Shown: piece by piece, positions 24,301 to 31,861 of the stretch | Layout of the letters: every line of letters starts with the position of its first letter | Position numbering within the stretch: the first letter of the stretch is position 1 | Source: Candidatus Eisenbacteria bacterium | GTDB lineage: Bacteria > Eisenbacteria > RBG-16-71-46 | DNA: 42,787 nucleotides | Direction of reading: 5' to 3' | Assembly (NCBI GenBank): GCA_020847735.1 | Contig: JADLBL010000022.1 | Span: forward strand, 1 to 42,787 | Made by a program: the position numbers and the translations under genes | The notes under the pieces: generated by a model | What the model was told of the DNA's origin: nothing | Databases searched by the model: none | What the model saw: only the letters and a program-made list of their open reading frames with translations

Positions 24301-24870
24301 ATGTGGGAATCGCTGATCCGTTCGCTGCAGCTCGGCAGCCAGGCCGGCCGGCCGGCCGTGTCGCTGCCCGCCGGGCTCGAAGCCGCTCCGCACGAGCCCG
24401 AGGGTGAGGTGCGCGTGCTGGGCGAGGCGCTGCGGACCGAGGTTCGGCGGCTGTTTCGCGGCTCGCTGAAGCTGCGCCACCTCGATGCCGGCTCGTGCAA
24501 CGCCTGCGAGAGCGAACTCCTCGCGCTGCTCAACCCGTTCCACGACCTGCAGCGCTTCGGCGTGGACCTGGTCGCCTCGCCCCGCCATGCCGACGGCCTG
24601 CTGGTGACGGGCCCCGTCACCCGCCATCTCGAAGAGGCGGTGCGGCTGACCGACGAGGCCACGCCGCGCCCGCGGCTGCTGATCGCGGTGGGTGACTGCG
24701 CCTGCGACGGCGGCTTCTGTCGCGACTCCTTCGCGGTCCACCGGGGGGCGGGCGGGATCGCGCCGGTGGACGTGTTCATTCCCGGCTGCCCGCCGCGCCC
24801 GGCGACGATCCTCTCGGCGCTGCTCGAGGCGCTCGGCCGCGAGAGCGTGCGCAACCGCATCGCCGGCTGA
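24301..24870 (+). CDS. hyfI: Hydrogenase-4 small subunit-like Fe-S protein (NuoB-type)
   Basis: A 189-residue NuoB/HyfI-like protein that would hold the proximal [4Fe-4S] cluster next to the large subunit. Ligand candidates are C66 and C69 in GSCNACESE, C133 in GDCACDGG and C163 in PGCPPRP. The GSCN.C.SE form is the hydrogenase type, whereas complex I has CC. The N-terminal ~55 residues form a helical extension with no signature. A GGAGGAT sequence lies upstream of the ATG. It is last in the operon; no ferredoxin-like hyfA or hyfH subunit follows, so the electron entry route beyond this cluster is unclear. Confidence 0.92.
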   Translation: MWESLIRSLQLGSQAGRPAVSLPAGLEAAPHEPEGEVRVLGEALRTEVRRLFRGSLKLRHLDAGSCNACESELLALLNPFHDLQRFGVDLVASPRHADGLLVTGPVTRHLEEAVRLTDEATPRPRLLIAVGDCACDGGFCRDSFAVHRGAGGIAPVDVFIPGCPPRPATILSALLEALGRESVRNRIAG

Positions 24871-24872
24871 CG

Positions 24873-24898
24873 CGGGCGCGGCCCGCCCGGAGCGCCCG
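24873..24898 (+). terminator. Possible hairpin after hyfI
   Basis: CGGGCGC / GCGCCCG, a 7-bp stem with a 12-base loop right after the hyfI stop. No T-run follows, so it could be a weak terminator or chance in GC-rich DNA. Confidence 0.3.
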
Positions 24899-24970
24899 AA
24901 CGTGCGCCGCCTTCGGATCCCCCGTACGCCCGCGGAGGCGGCCGGCCTGACGAGAGGCGCGTGCCGGCCT

Positions 24971-24976
24971 TACAGT
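24971..24976 (+). promoter_or_regulatory. Putative -10 box directly before the sigma factor gene
   Basis: TACAGT only 7 bases ahead of the ATG at 24984. Transcription would start about at the start codon, giving a leaderless message; no ribosome-binding sequence is present. Confidence 0.45.
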
Positions 24977-24983
24977 CGGCCGC

Positions 24984-25604
24984 ATGAACCCTTCCGACGC
25001 GAACGAGTCCGAAGCCGCATCGCCCGCGGCCGCGCTCCGGCCCGCCTCGCCCGAGGTGATCGCGCGGCTCGTGCTCGCGCATCGCGAGTTCCTCGCGTTC
25101 CTCGAAGCCCGGCTCCGCGACCGCGCCGTGGCGGAGGACGTGCTGCAGGCCGCGTTCGTGAAGGCGCTCGAGCGCGGCGGCGCGATCCGCGACGAGGAGA
25201 GCGCGGTGGCGTGGTTCTACCGTCTGCTGCGCAACGCCCTCGTGGATCACTGGCGTCGCCGGGGACGCGAAGCGCGCGTGCTCGACCCCGGGGCGGGCGA
25301 CGACGACGCGATCGCCGAGGATCCCGGGCTGCTCGCGACCGTGTGCCGGTGCTTCGAATCGCTCCTGCCCACACTCAAGCCCGAGTACGCCGAGGTCGTC
25401 CGGCGCGTGGACCTCGGGGGACGCCCCGTCGCGGAGGTGGCGGGCGAGCTGGGGATCACCGCGAACAACGCGAGCGTGCGGCTGCACCGGGCGCGGCAGG
25501 CGCTGCGCCGCAGCCTCGAGGCGAGCTGCGGCACCTGCGCGACGCACGGCTGCCTCGACTGCGAGTGCGGCGGCCCGCAGTCCGGACGGCCCGGCCCCGC
25601 CTAA
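24984..25604 (+). CDS. ECF-like RNA polymerase sigma factor with Cys-rich C-terminus
   Basis: This 206-residue sigma-70 family protein has region 2 (about 30-95: 'FLAFLEARLRDRAVAEDVLQAAFVKALE', 'VAWFYRLLRNALVDHWRRR') and region 4 (about 125-178: 'LKPEYAEVVRRVDLGGRPVAEVAGELGITANNASVRLHRARQALRR', a helix-turn-helix). After region 4 comes a tail with C182, C185, H188, C190, C193 and C195 in CGTCATHGCLDCECGG, a likely metal or thiol sensor. No anti-sigma gene is adjacent. The next gene is a TPR/GWxTD protein, whose -10 box overlaps this gene's stop. The tail may let the factor sense metal or redox state directly. That is inference. Confidence 0.88.
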   Translation: MNPSDANESEAASPAAALRPASPEVIARLVLAHREFLAFLEARLRDRAVAEDVLQAAFVKALERGGAIRDEESAVAWFYRLLRNALVDHWRRRGREARVLDPGAGDDDAIAEDPGLLATVCRCFESLLPTLKPEYAEVVRRVDLGGRPVAEVAGELGITANNASVRLHRARQALRRSLEASCGTCATHGCLDCECGGPQSGRPGPA

Positions 25605-25607
25605 AAT
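25602..25607 (+). promoter_or_regulatory. Putative -10 box of the GWxTD gene
   Basis: TAAAAT, overlapping the TAA stop of the sigma factor gene. The expected start point lies about 56 bases upstream of the next ATG (25670). Confidence 0.4.
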
Positions 25608-25669
25608 CGCCGTTGACCCGGGCGGGTGCCGGGAGTGCAATCCGGTCGCCGGGCGAGCAGGAGGCCGCC

Positions 25670-27574
25670 ATGAAGCACCGGTCGTTCATCCGTGCACTCG
25701 CGTTCGCCGCCACGTTGAGCGCCTTTCCCCTCTTCGTGGTCGCCGCGCCGCCCACCGCCGCGGCCCGGAGCGGGCGTGCCCAGGCGCTCTTCGACTCCGC
25801 GCGCCGGCGCATCGCCGCGGGCTCGCACGAACAGCGCCAGTTCGCGCGGGCCGAACTCGAAGCCGCGGCCCTGCTGGACCCGTCACGAACGGACGTGGCG
25901 CTGCTGCTCGGCCAGCTCTACCTCGAAGCCGACCTGCTCACGAACGCGCGGCGGGTCGCCGAACGGCTCACCGGCTCCGATTCGGCCGGGGCGGGCGCGT
26001 GGACGCTCGCCGGTCGCGTGTGTCGGCGTGAATGGCTGCTCTTCCAGGACGAGATCTCGCGCGATCGGGCGCTCCTGTGCCTCGCGCGCGCCGCGCGGCT
26101 CGACTCCGCGAACGCCGCGATCTGGCTCGAGATGGTGCCGCTGCTCGTGGACGCGGGCGAGAGCGAAGGCGCGTTCCGCGCCGCGGCCTTCGCGGCACGC
26201 CTGTCGCCGGGCGACGCCGCGGCGCAGGTGATGCTGGCGGCGCTCGCGCAGGACACGGGCGACCTCGAAACCGCCGACCGCCTGTTCCGGGCGTCGGTGC
26301 CGCGGCTGCCCGCACCCGTGCGGCATCGCTACGAGGACATCGGCCCGCTGCTTCCGCCGTGGATCGTCGAGGGCTTCGAGGAACTGGAGCCCGACGCGCG
26401 CGCACGATTCACCGAACGCTTCTGGGCGCAGGCCGACCCCGACCCGGTGACGGCGGCGAACGAAGCGCGCCTCGAGTACTGGGCGCGCGTCACGCAGGCC
26501 TGCGCGCTCTACGGCACGTCGCGGCCCGGCGAGTGGGACGTGCGCGCACAGTACTACGTCCGCTTCGGGCGCCCCGACGCCGTGGAGCTGAACCCGATCT
26601 CGAAACCCGAACGTCTCCACAACGGCGACTGGACGACCTGGTCCTACCTGCGGCTCGGCATGCGGCTGTGGATGGGCTCCGGCTCGCGCTACTTCGGCTA
26701 CGGCGAGCGCGTTTCGGGCTGGCCGACCTGGGCGCAGGCCTTCCCCGACTCGCTCGAGCGCCACGGCGAGGTGGACGCGGTGCACCGCGGCTGGGCGGTC
26801 TTTCACCGGCTCCCGCCGGGCGTGGAGGCGCTGGACACTCGGCTCGCGCTCGCGCGGTTCCACGGGGGCGAACGGACGAACCTGCTCGCGCAGGCGGAGG
26901 CGCCCGGCGGACCGGACGACCGCTTCACGGTCGGCTGGGCGGTGCTCGACAGCGCCTTCGCGCCCGTGCTCCGCGAGGAGTCCCCGATGTCTCCTTCGGC
27001 CTGCCGGGCGGACGCGGCGCGCTCGGCGAGCTTCGCGCCATCGCTCTCGCCGGGCCGCTGGCGCGTCGCGATGCAGGTGAGCGACGGGCAAGGCCGTCGC
27101 GGCGTCGCGCATCGCGACCTGATCGTGGCGCCGCCCACGGGCGCGCTCGAGCTCAGCGATCTCGTCGTCACCTGCAGCCCGCCCTCGCAGAGCGTCGTGC
27201 CGGGCTCGGGCGTGCGCCTCGAGCCCGAGACGGGGCTCTTTCCCGCGGGCGGCGATCAGTTGAACGCCTACTTCGAGATCTACCACCTCGCGCTCTCTCC
27301 GCGGGGCGAGGCGAACTTCGTCTACGACTGCACCGTGAGACCCGTGCCCACCGACCGGCGCGGCTGGCTGAGCCGGGCGCTCACGCCGCGCGAAGCGCCG
27401 CCGCCGATCGCGATGAGCCGCGGCGAAAGCACGGCGGGCGCGATGCGCCGCCAGTTCCTGAGCGTGCCCGTGCGCGGGCTGCCGCCCGGACGCTACGAGG
27501 TCGAGGTCATCGTCCGCGACCTCGCGACCGACGCGGTCGCGAAGGCGGTCGCGCGCTTCGAGCGCCGGAACTGA
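25670..27574 (+). CDS. TPR and GWxTD domain secreted protein
   Basis: A 634-residue protein with a signal peptide (MKHRSFIRALAFAATLSAF..VVAAPPTA, cleavage near 30). TPR-like helices span about 35-200 ('RAELEAAALLDPSRTDVALLLGQLYLEADLLTNARRVAERL', 'AAFAARLSPGDAAAQVMLAALAQDTGDLETADRLFRAS'). A GWxTD-type domain follows: 'FWAQADPDPVTAANEARLEYWARV', 'RPGEWDVRAQYYVRFGRPDAVE' and 'WTTWSYL'. The C-terminal half carries beta-rich segments (FEIYHLALSPRGEANF, LPPGRYEVEVIVRDL). GWxTD proteins are of unknown function and found mostly in uncultivated or FCB-related lineages. ATG 25670 follows GCAGGAGG. Placement after a sigma factor gene is suggestive but not proof of control. Confidence 0.85.
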   Translation: MKHRSFIRALAFAATLSAFPLFVVAAPPTAAARSGRAQALFDSARRRIAAGSHEQRQFARAELEAAALLDPSRTDVALLLGQLYLEADLLTNARRVAERLTGSDSAGAGAWTLAGRVCRREWLLFQDEISRDRALLCLARAARLDSANAAIWLEMVPLLVDAGESEGAFRAAAFAARLSPGDAAAQVMLAALAQDTGDLETADRLFRASVPRLPAPVRHRYEDIGPLLPPWIVEGFEELEPDARARFTERFWAQADPDPVTAANEARLEYWARVTQACALYGTSRPGEWDVRAQYYVRFGRPDAVELNPISKPERLHNGDWTTWSYLRLGMRLWMGSGSRYFGYGERVSGWPTWAQAFPDSLERHGEVDAVHRGWAVFHRLPPGVEALDTRLALARFHGGERTNLLAQAEAPGGPDDRFTVGWAVLDSAFAPVLREESPMSPSACRADAARSASFAPSLSPGRWRVAMQVSDGQGRRGVAHRDLIVAPPTGALELSDLVVTCSPPSQSVVPGSGVRLEPETGLFPAGGDQLNAYFEIYHLALSPRGEANFVYDCTVRPVPTDRRGWLSRALTPREAPPPIAMSRGESTAGAMRRQFLSVPVRGLPPGRYEVEVIVRDLATDAVAKAVARFERRN

Positions 27575-27588
27575 GACGCGGCATGCGC

Positions 27589-27837
27589 TCAGTCGCCGCC
27601 CCAGCGCCAGCGCGGCGGCTCGCCCGTCCGCCAGACCACGACGAGCAGCCCGACGACGATGGCCAGCGAGAGGCCCAGGAAGTAGCCGATCTCCCGATCG
27701 GGCGGAAAGAGCAGCGCGTCGGCGCCGAGAAGCAGGAAGAACACCGCGAGCACGACCCACCCCTGCCAGGTCCGCGGCGGCCCCCAGCCCCAGCCGTAGC
27801 GCTTCGCCCGGAACCAGTAGCGGGGCGTTTCGTCCAT
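27589..27837 (-). CDS. Small two-helix membrane protein, unknown
   Basis: An 82-residue protein with 'YWFRAKRYGWGWGPPRTWQGWVVLAVFFLLLGADALLF', then a second helix 'IGYFLGLSLAIVVGLLVVVW' and a short Arg/Trp tail. The RAKRYGWGWG.P.TWQGW start is a recognisable pattern in many small bacterial membrane proteins, but I know no function for it. It follows another small membrane gene by 7 bases. Confidence 0.75.
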   Translation of the reverse strand: MDETPRYWFRAKRYGWGWGPPRTWQGWVVLAVFFLLLGADALLFPPDREIGYFLGLSLAIVVGLLVVVWRTGEPPRWRWGGD

Positions 27838-27844
27838 CTCGCAC

Positions 27845-27997
27845 CTACCTTCCCTTCTCGATCTCCCGCGCGCGCCACTCGCGCTTCTCGTCCGCGCGGC
27901 CCTTGTTGTAGCCGAACTGCCAGACCAGCAGGAAGGCGATCGCGTGCAGCACCCACCAGCCGAGGCTCAGGAACTTGATTCCGTCCGGCAGGACCAT
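27845..27997 (-). CDS. Very small membrane protein, unknown
   Basis: A 50-residue frame: MVLPDGIKFLSLGWW, one helix (WVLHAIAFLLVWQFGY), then a charged tail NKGRADEKREWRAREIEKGR. AAGGGG lies 7 bases upstream of ATG 27997. It precedes the 82-residue membrane gene by 7 bases and lies 19 bases after the Nudix gene, all on one strand, so it is probably co-transcribed with them. Single-span topology with a positively charged cytoplasmic tail; function unknown. Confidence 0.6.
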   Translation of the reverse strand: MVLPDGIKFLSLGWWVLHAIAFLLVWQFGYNKGRADEKREWRAREIEKGR

Positions 27998-28016
27998 GAG
28001 TCACCCCTTCTCGGCT

Positions 28017-28433
28017 CTACTGCGCACGGGCCCCGAGGCCCATCAGGAATTCGCGGTCGCCCTCGAGCACCTCCGCGAGCGACACCTCGCGCGGCTCCAC
28101 CCAGCGCGACGCGTTCACGGCGCCGCTCGGGGTGAACGACGTGGACTCCAGCGTACAGCGAATGAACACGACGTCCACCTGGACGCCGTGCGGGTAGTCG
28201 TGCGAATGAACGCCGAGCGTCTCGTGGGCCGACGCGGAGACGCCCAGCTCCTCGCGCAGTTCCCGGACGAGAGCCGCTTCGGGCAATTCACCCGGTTCGA
28301 GCTTGCCGCCGGGAAACTCCCACTGCAGGCCGAGCGGTCCGCCGGGTGGGCGCTGCGTCATCAGCAGCCGCGGGCCGTCCCAGACCACCGCGGCGACGAC
28401 GCGCACGCGCTTCGTCGCGCGCGCTTCAGCCAA
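28017..28433 (-). CDS. Nudix hydrolase (MutT-like)
   Basis: A 138-residue Nudix protein with box GGKLEPGELPEAALVRELREELGV (G.....E.......RE..EE.G) near residues 42-65. 'RLLMTQRPPGGPLGLQWEFPGGK' is the typical approach in MutT/8-oxo-dGTP diphosphatases, and 'RWVEPREVSL' (W..P.E) is also found there. It may clean oxidised nucleotides, though other Nudix substrates are possible. Start codon TTG at 28433 lies 6 bases after GAGGAGG and overlaps the stop of the upstream gene by 8 bases, so the two genes are coupled. Confidence 0.92.
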   Translation of the reverse strand: MAEARATKRVRVVAAVVWDGPRLLMTQRPPGGPLGLQWEFPGGKLEPGELPEAALVRELREELGVSASAHETLGVHSHDYPHGVQVDVVFIRCTLESTSFTPSGAVNASRWVEPREVSLAEVLEGDREFLMGLGARAQ

Positions 28434-29121
28434 GCACGGCCTCCTCGAGGAGCCGCTCGAAGCGCTGCAGGTAGCGCCGGTCGCCCGCCTCGCGGGCCGC
28501 GAGCGCGAGCCGCGCGCAGTCGGTGAGCAGCCGCGCCTGGCCCGGCCGCAGCTTCGGACGGCGCAGCGCGCGCGGCAACTTCAGGTAGCTCGGCGCGTGA
28601 TCCACCAGCATGGACGAGCGGGCGAGCGCGAACAGATCGCACGAACGTTCGCCGCGCGGCACCAGCCCGCGTGCCTGCAACAAGTGCGTGAACTCGTGCG
28701 CGATCGTGAACAGGTAAAGCCGCCTCGGACGGATCCATACCCCGGGCCGCTCCGGGTCCATCGAACCCCAGCCGAGCACGCCGCGCTTCTGCGCGAGCCC
28801 GACATGAATGGTCACACCCTCCAGCTCGGGAAAGAACCTTCGCGTGAACTCGAGGTGTTCGAGCATGCGCGCCTTGTGCGGCGAACGTTCGGCGAGGCGC
28901 GAGAACGTCCAGCGCGGCCGCGGCGGACCCAGGTCCAGCGCCGTCTGCTCGAGCAGCCGGACACGCGGCCTGCGGCGGCGCGCCGGCGCGGGCCCCGACG
29001 GCCGGCGCCGCCGCGCGGCGCGTGGAGCGTGCAGCGGCGTGGCCACCATGGCGGCGCCCTCGCGCCCGATCCTGCGGGCGGCCCTGGCCAGCCGTTCGAT
29101 GAGCGACGCGAGCCGAAGCAT
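28426..29121 (-). CDS. Putative zinc metalloprotease-like protein (HExxH)
   Basis: A 231-residue protein with an Arg/Ala-rich start and a catalytic-type motif 'TIAHEFTHLLQARGL' in its middle (HExxH, two zinc histidines and a Glu). A downstream acidic third ligand could be in 'CDLFALARSSMLVD', as in SprT-like or similar metalloproteases. 'GVTIHVGLAQKRGVLGWG' and 'RPGVWIRPRRLYLFTIAHE' form the beta-strands leading to the helix. I cannot name a family with confidence. ATG 29121 is chosen over an upstream frame start at 29229 because the extra residues look like chance. The end overlaps the Nudix start. Confidence 0.72.
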   Translation of the reverse strand: MLRLASLIERLARAARRIGREGAAMVATPLHAPRAARRRRPSGPAPARRRRPRVRLLEQTALDLGPPRPRWTFSRLAERSPHKARMLEHLEFTRRFFPELEGVTIHVGLAQKRGVLGWGSMDPERPGVWIRPRRLYLFTIAHEFTHLLQARGLVPRGERSCDLFALARSSMLVDHAPSYLKLPRALRRPKLRPGQARLLTDCARLALAAREAGDRRYLQRFERLLEEAVLG

Positions 29122-29201
29122 CGCGCGGCAGTGAACAGGATTCGGCGGGGCGCGGTCAATGACCCGACTCGCGGACGCACTGCCCGGCTGGGCTGTCGCG
29201 G

Positions 29202-30719
29202 CTACTCGAAGTGCCTTCCTTCGCGCCACGCCGCGCGATAGTCGCCGGTGAACCCGCGACCGATCACGATCGGCAGGTCCCGTTCGTAAGGCATCGCGAG
29301 CGGGTGTCCGGCGACGCCCGCGACCTCGACCGAGCGGAACTCGCCCGCCACCCCGGCGCTGTCGCGCCCGACGAAGATCGCGGTGCCCCCGTCCCAGGCG
29401 GGCGGCCAGTAGAACCAGCTGTTGTGCTGGCAGGCGATCGCCGGCACGCGGCCGGCGCCGAAGCGCTCGAGCGCGCCGGCTTCACCGTAGTTGCCGACGA
29501 CGACGATGGCCCGGGCGCGCTCCGCGGCGGGCAGCGTCGCGGCGACGCGCGCGACCGAGTCCGCCATCTCCGGCCAGCCGAACATGTCGGCCCAGTGCTG
29601 CGGCAGCGCGCCCATGCGGTGGCGCTCCTCGCTGCGCGGCTCCAACCGAAGCGCCCGCTGCCAGGCCATGAATCGCGCGGGCGGCAGGCAGGGCAGCGCG
29701 AACGGCACGAGCGGCAGGGCGAACACGAACGGCAGCACGGCGACGATCGCGCGCGCGAGGCCGCCGCGTCGCTCCCACCAGACGGCTCCGGCCGCGAACA
29801 GCGCCGGCGCGGCGAGCGCGAGGTACTCGGCGCGCGCGCTGCCGTTCACGAGCAGGATCGCGAGCGTCACGAGCCACACGATCGCCAGCGGCCGCCAGCG
29901 CGGCCGGGCGAGCGAAGCGGCGAGCCCCGCGATCCACAGGGGCGCTCCGCCGGGCCCCAGCGCCAGCAGCTGGTCCACGGCGAACGGAACGGCCTCGAGC
30001 GCGCGCATCTTGTGCGCCGAGGCGTTGCGGGCGAACTCGAGCGTCGGCCAGCCGTGCGCGACCTGCCACGCCAGGTTCGGCGCGAGGATCACGCCCGCGA
30101 GCGCGGCTCCGAGCCACGGCCACGGCGTCGCGAGCGATCGCCGTGCGGGCGTGACGACGAGCGCCACCGCGATGCCGGCGCCGAGCCAGGCGACGCTCCA
30201 TTTGTTCAGCAGTCCCAGCCCGAGCACCAGGCCGAGCGCCAGCCAGTCGCGCGGCGCGCCGCGCTGAAGCGCCCGCAGGGCGAACAACGTGCCCGCGAGC
30301 CAGAAGCCGAAGTCGAACACGTTCATGGACCAGTAGTGCCCGGCTCCTAGCAGCAGCGGCGCGAATCCGACGGCGGCCGCAGCCAGGACCTGCGCGAAGC
30401 GGCCACCCCCGAGTTCGCGCGCGAACCACCCCGCCAGCAGCGCCACGCCGGCGCCGGCCAGCGCGGCCACCGCGCGCAGCGCCGCGAGCGAGTCCCCGGC
30501 CAGCGCGCGCACGAGCGCGAGCAGCGCGATCGAGAGCGGCGGCTGATCCACGTAGCCCCACGCCAGGCGCTTCGCGCACGACAGGTAGTAGAGCTCGTCG
30601 CGGAACCAGCCGTACTGCGTGAGAGACAGGGCGTGCGCGGCGAGAACCGCGAGCGCGACGAGCGCGAGCGGTCCGGCGGCGACCGGAGCGCGCGCGGACG
30701 GAACTTCGTGTGCGGTCAA
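29202..30719 (-). CDS. GT39/PMT-like membrane glycosyltransferase
   Basis: This 505-residue protein of the dolichyl-phosphate-mannose protein mannosyltransferase/ArnT-like superfamily has about 10-12 helices. The N-terminal 'YGWFRDELYYLSCAKRLAWGYVDQPPLSIALLALVRAL' carries the acidic DE of the first extracytoplasmic loop and the YVDQPPL motif. 'HYWSMNVFDFGFWLAG' and 'LGLLNKWSVAWLG' follow. The soluble C-terminal part (about 380-505) is 'ARAIVVVGNYGEAGALERFG..NSWFYWPPAWDG'. It would transfer a sugar from a polyprenyl phosphate carrier. TTG at 30719, with CCGGAGG directly before it, is the likely start. The GT2 gene facing away at 30863 could make that carrier sugar. Confidence 0.88.
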   Translation of the reverse strand: MTAHEVPSARAPVAAGPLALVALAVLAAHALSLTQYGWFRDELYYLSCAKRLAWGYVDQPPLSIALLALVRALAGDSLAALRAVAALAGAGVALLAGWFARELGGGRFAQVLAAAAVGFAPLLLGAGHYWSMNVFDFGFWLAGTLFALRALQRGAPRDWLALGLVLGLGLLNKWSVAWLGAGIAVALVVTPARRSLATPWPWLGAALAGVILAPNLAWQVAHGWPTLEFARNASAHKMRALEAVPFAVDQLLALGPGGAPLWIAGLAASLARPRWRPLAIVWLVTLAILLVNGSARAEYLALAAPALFAAGAVWWERRGGLARAIVAVLPFVFALPLVPFALPCLPPARFMAWQRALRLEPRSEERHRMGALPQHWADMFGWPEMADSVARVAATLPAAERARAIVVVGNYGEAGALERFGAGRVPAIACQHNSWFYWPPAWDGGTAIFVGRDSAGVAGEFRSVEVAGVAGHPLAMPYERDLPIVIGRGFTGDYRAAWREGRHFE

Positions 30720-30862
30720 GACACCTCCGGAGGTGCGGCAGCGCGGGCGACGCGGCATCCTGCCGTCCTGCGCCCGGGCGGGCAAGCGCCGCGAGGCCGG
30801 CCGGGGCCGTGCGGGCGCGGTTTGCCCGGCGGGGGCGCGACGGGCATTCTCCGCCGCCTGCC

Positions 30863-31585
30863 ATGGACCCGCGCCCCGAGATCTCGGTCGTCGTTCCGGC
30901 CTACAACGAGGCCGAGAACCTTTCCCCGCTGCTGTCCGAACTGCGCACCGCGCTCGGCTCGATCGGGCGGACCTGGGAGCTGATCGTCGTGGACGACGGC
31001 AGCACCGACGGCAGCGACCGGGCCCTCGCCGCCGAGGCCGGACGCGACGCGCGGCTCGTGCCGCTGGTGCTCGAGAAGAACGCGGGCCAGAGCGCGGCGC
31101 TGGCCGCCGGACTCTCGCGCGTGCGGGGCGACATCGTCGTGACGCTCGATGCCGACCTGCAGAACGACCCGGCCGACCTGCCGAAGCTGCTCGCCGCGCT
31201 GGCGAACGCCGACGTCGTCTCGGGGATCCGGGCGAAGCGGAACGACTCGTGGATGCGGCGCGTCTCGTCGCGCGTCGCCAACGGCGTGCGCCGGGCGGTG
31301 CTCGGCGATCCGGTCACCGACATCGGCTGCTCGTTCAAGGCCTACCGCCGCGAAGCCCTCGAGGGCCTGCCGATGTTCGTCGGCGTGCATCGCTTCCTGC
31401 CCGCGTTGTGCGTGTTCCGCGGCGCGCGCTTCGCCGAGGTCGAACTGGCCCACCGCCCCCGCCGGCACGGCGTCTCCAAGTACGGCGTCGGAAACCGCCT
31501 GTGGCGCGGGCTGGCCGACCTGAACGGCGTGCTGTGGCTGCGCTCGCGGCTCGTCCGCTACCGCGTCCGCGACGGCCGCGGCTGA
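30863..31585 (+). CDS. GT2 family glycosyltransferase (polyprenyl-phosphate sugar synthase-like)
   Basis: This 240-residue GT-A enzyme has 'ISVVVPAYNEAENLSPLLSEL', 'LIVVDDGSTDGS' (DDGS nucleotide-sugar site), 'DIVVTLDADLQNDPADLPKLL' (DxD-type metal site) and 'DIGCSFKAYRREALEGLPMFVGVHRFLPAL'. The pattern is that of dolichol-phosphate mannose or undecaprenyl-phosphate sugar synthases of the DPM1/ArnC kind. 'RRHGVSKYGVGNRLWRGLADL' is also conserved in that group. The usual C-terminal membrane helices are absent (DPM1-like short form). It is divergent from the GT39-like gene, which would be the natural user of its lipid-sugar product. The frame is open upstream to 30710, but ATG 30863 starts the domain cleanly. 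Confidence 0.9.
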   Translation: MDPRPEISVVVPAYNEAENLSPLLSELRTALGSIGRTWELIVVDDGSTDGSDRALAAEAGRDARLVPLVLEKNAGQSAALAAGLSRVRGDIVVTLDADLQNDPADLPKLLAALANADVVSGIRAKRNDSWMRRVSSRVANGVRRAVLGDPVTDIGCSFKAYRREALEGLPMFVGVHRFLPALCVFRGARFAEVELAHRPRRHGVSKYGVGNRLWRGLADLNGVLWLRSRLVRYRVRDGRG

Positions 31586-31861
31586 CCTCGGGTCGGCGCC
31601 GCGGTCGTCCCACGGACCGGCCCGCCGGACACGGCTCGAAGCGCCCGCGGAGCGATGGCGGCTTCCATCGGGATTCCCGATGCATGCGAACGCAACTTTC
31701 TATTTGTTCGAACGACGGTCGCTGGCCATGATCGCGCCGTCGTCCGGGTCGCCGCCCGATGCCGTCGTGGCGGCCACGACGACGGCCTGCCGTTCCGCCG
31801 AACCCCGACGCCCCGCGCGCGCGGCGCGGGCGTCCTGAACTCCCAAATCCCGAGGTGACCC

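Noticed and set aside
31706-31713. GTTCGAAC palindrome upstream of the CBS gene
   Set aside because: Eight bases only, single copy, about 150 bases from the start codon. It is too short to call an operator.
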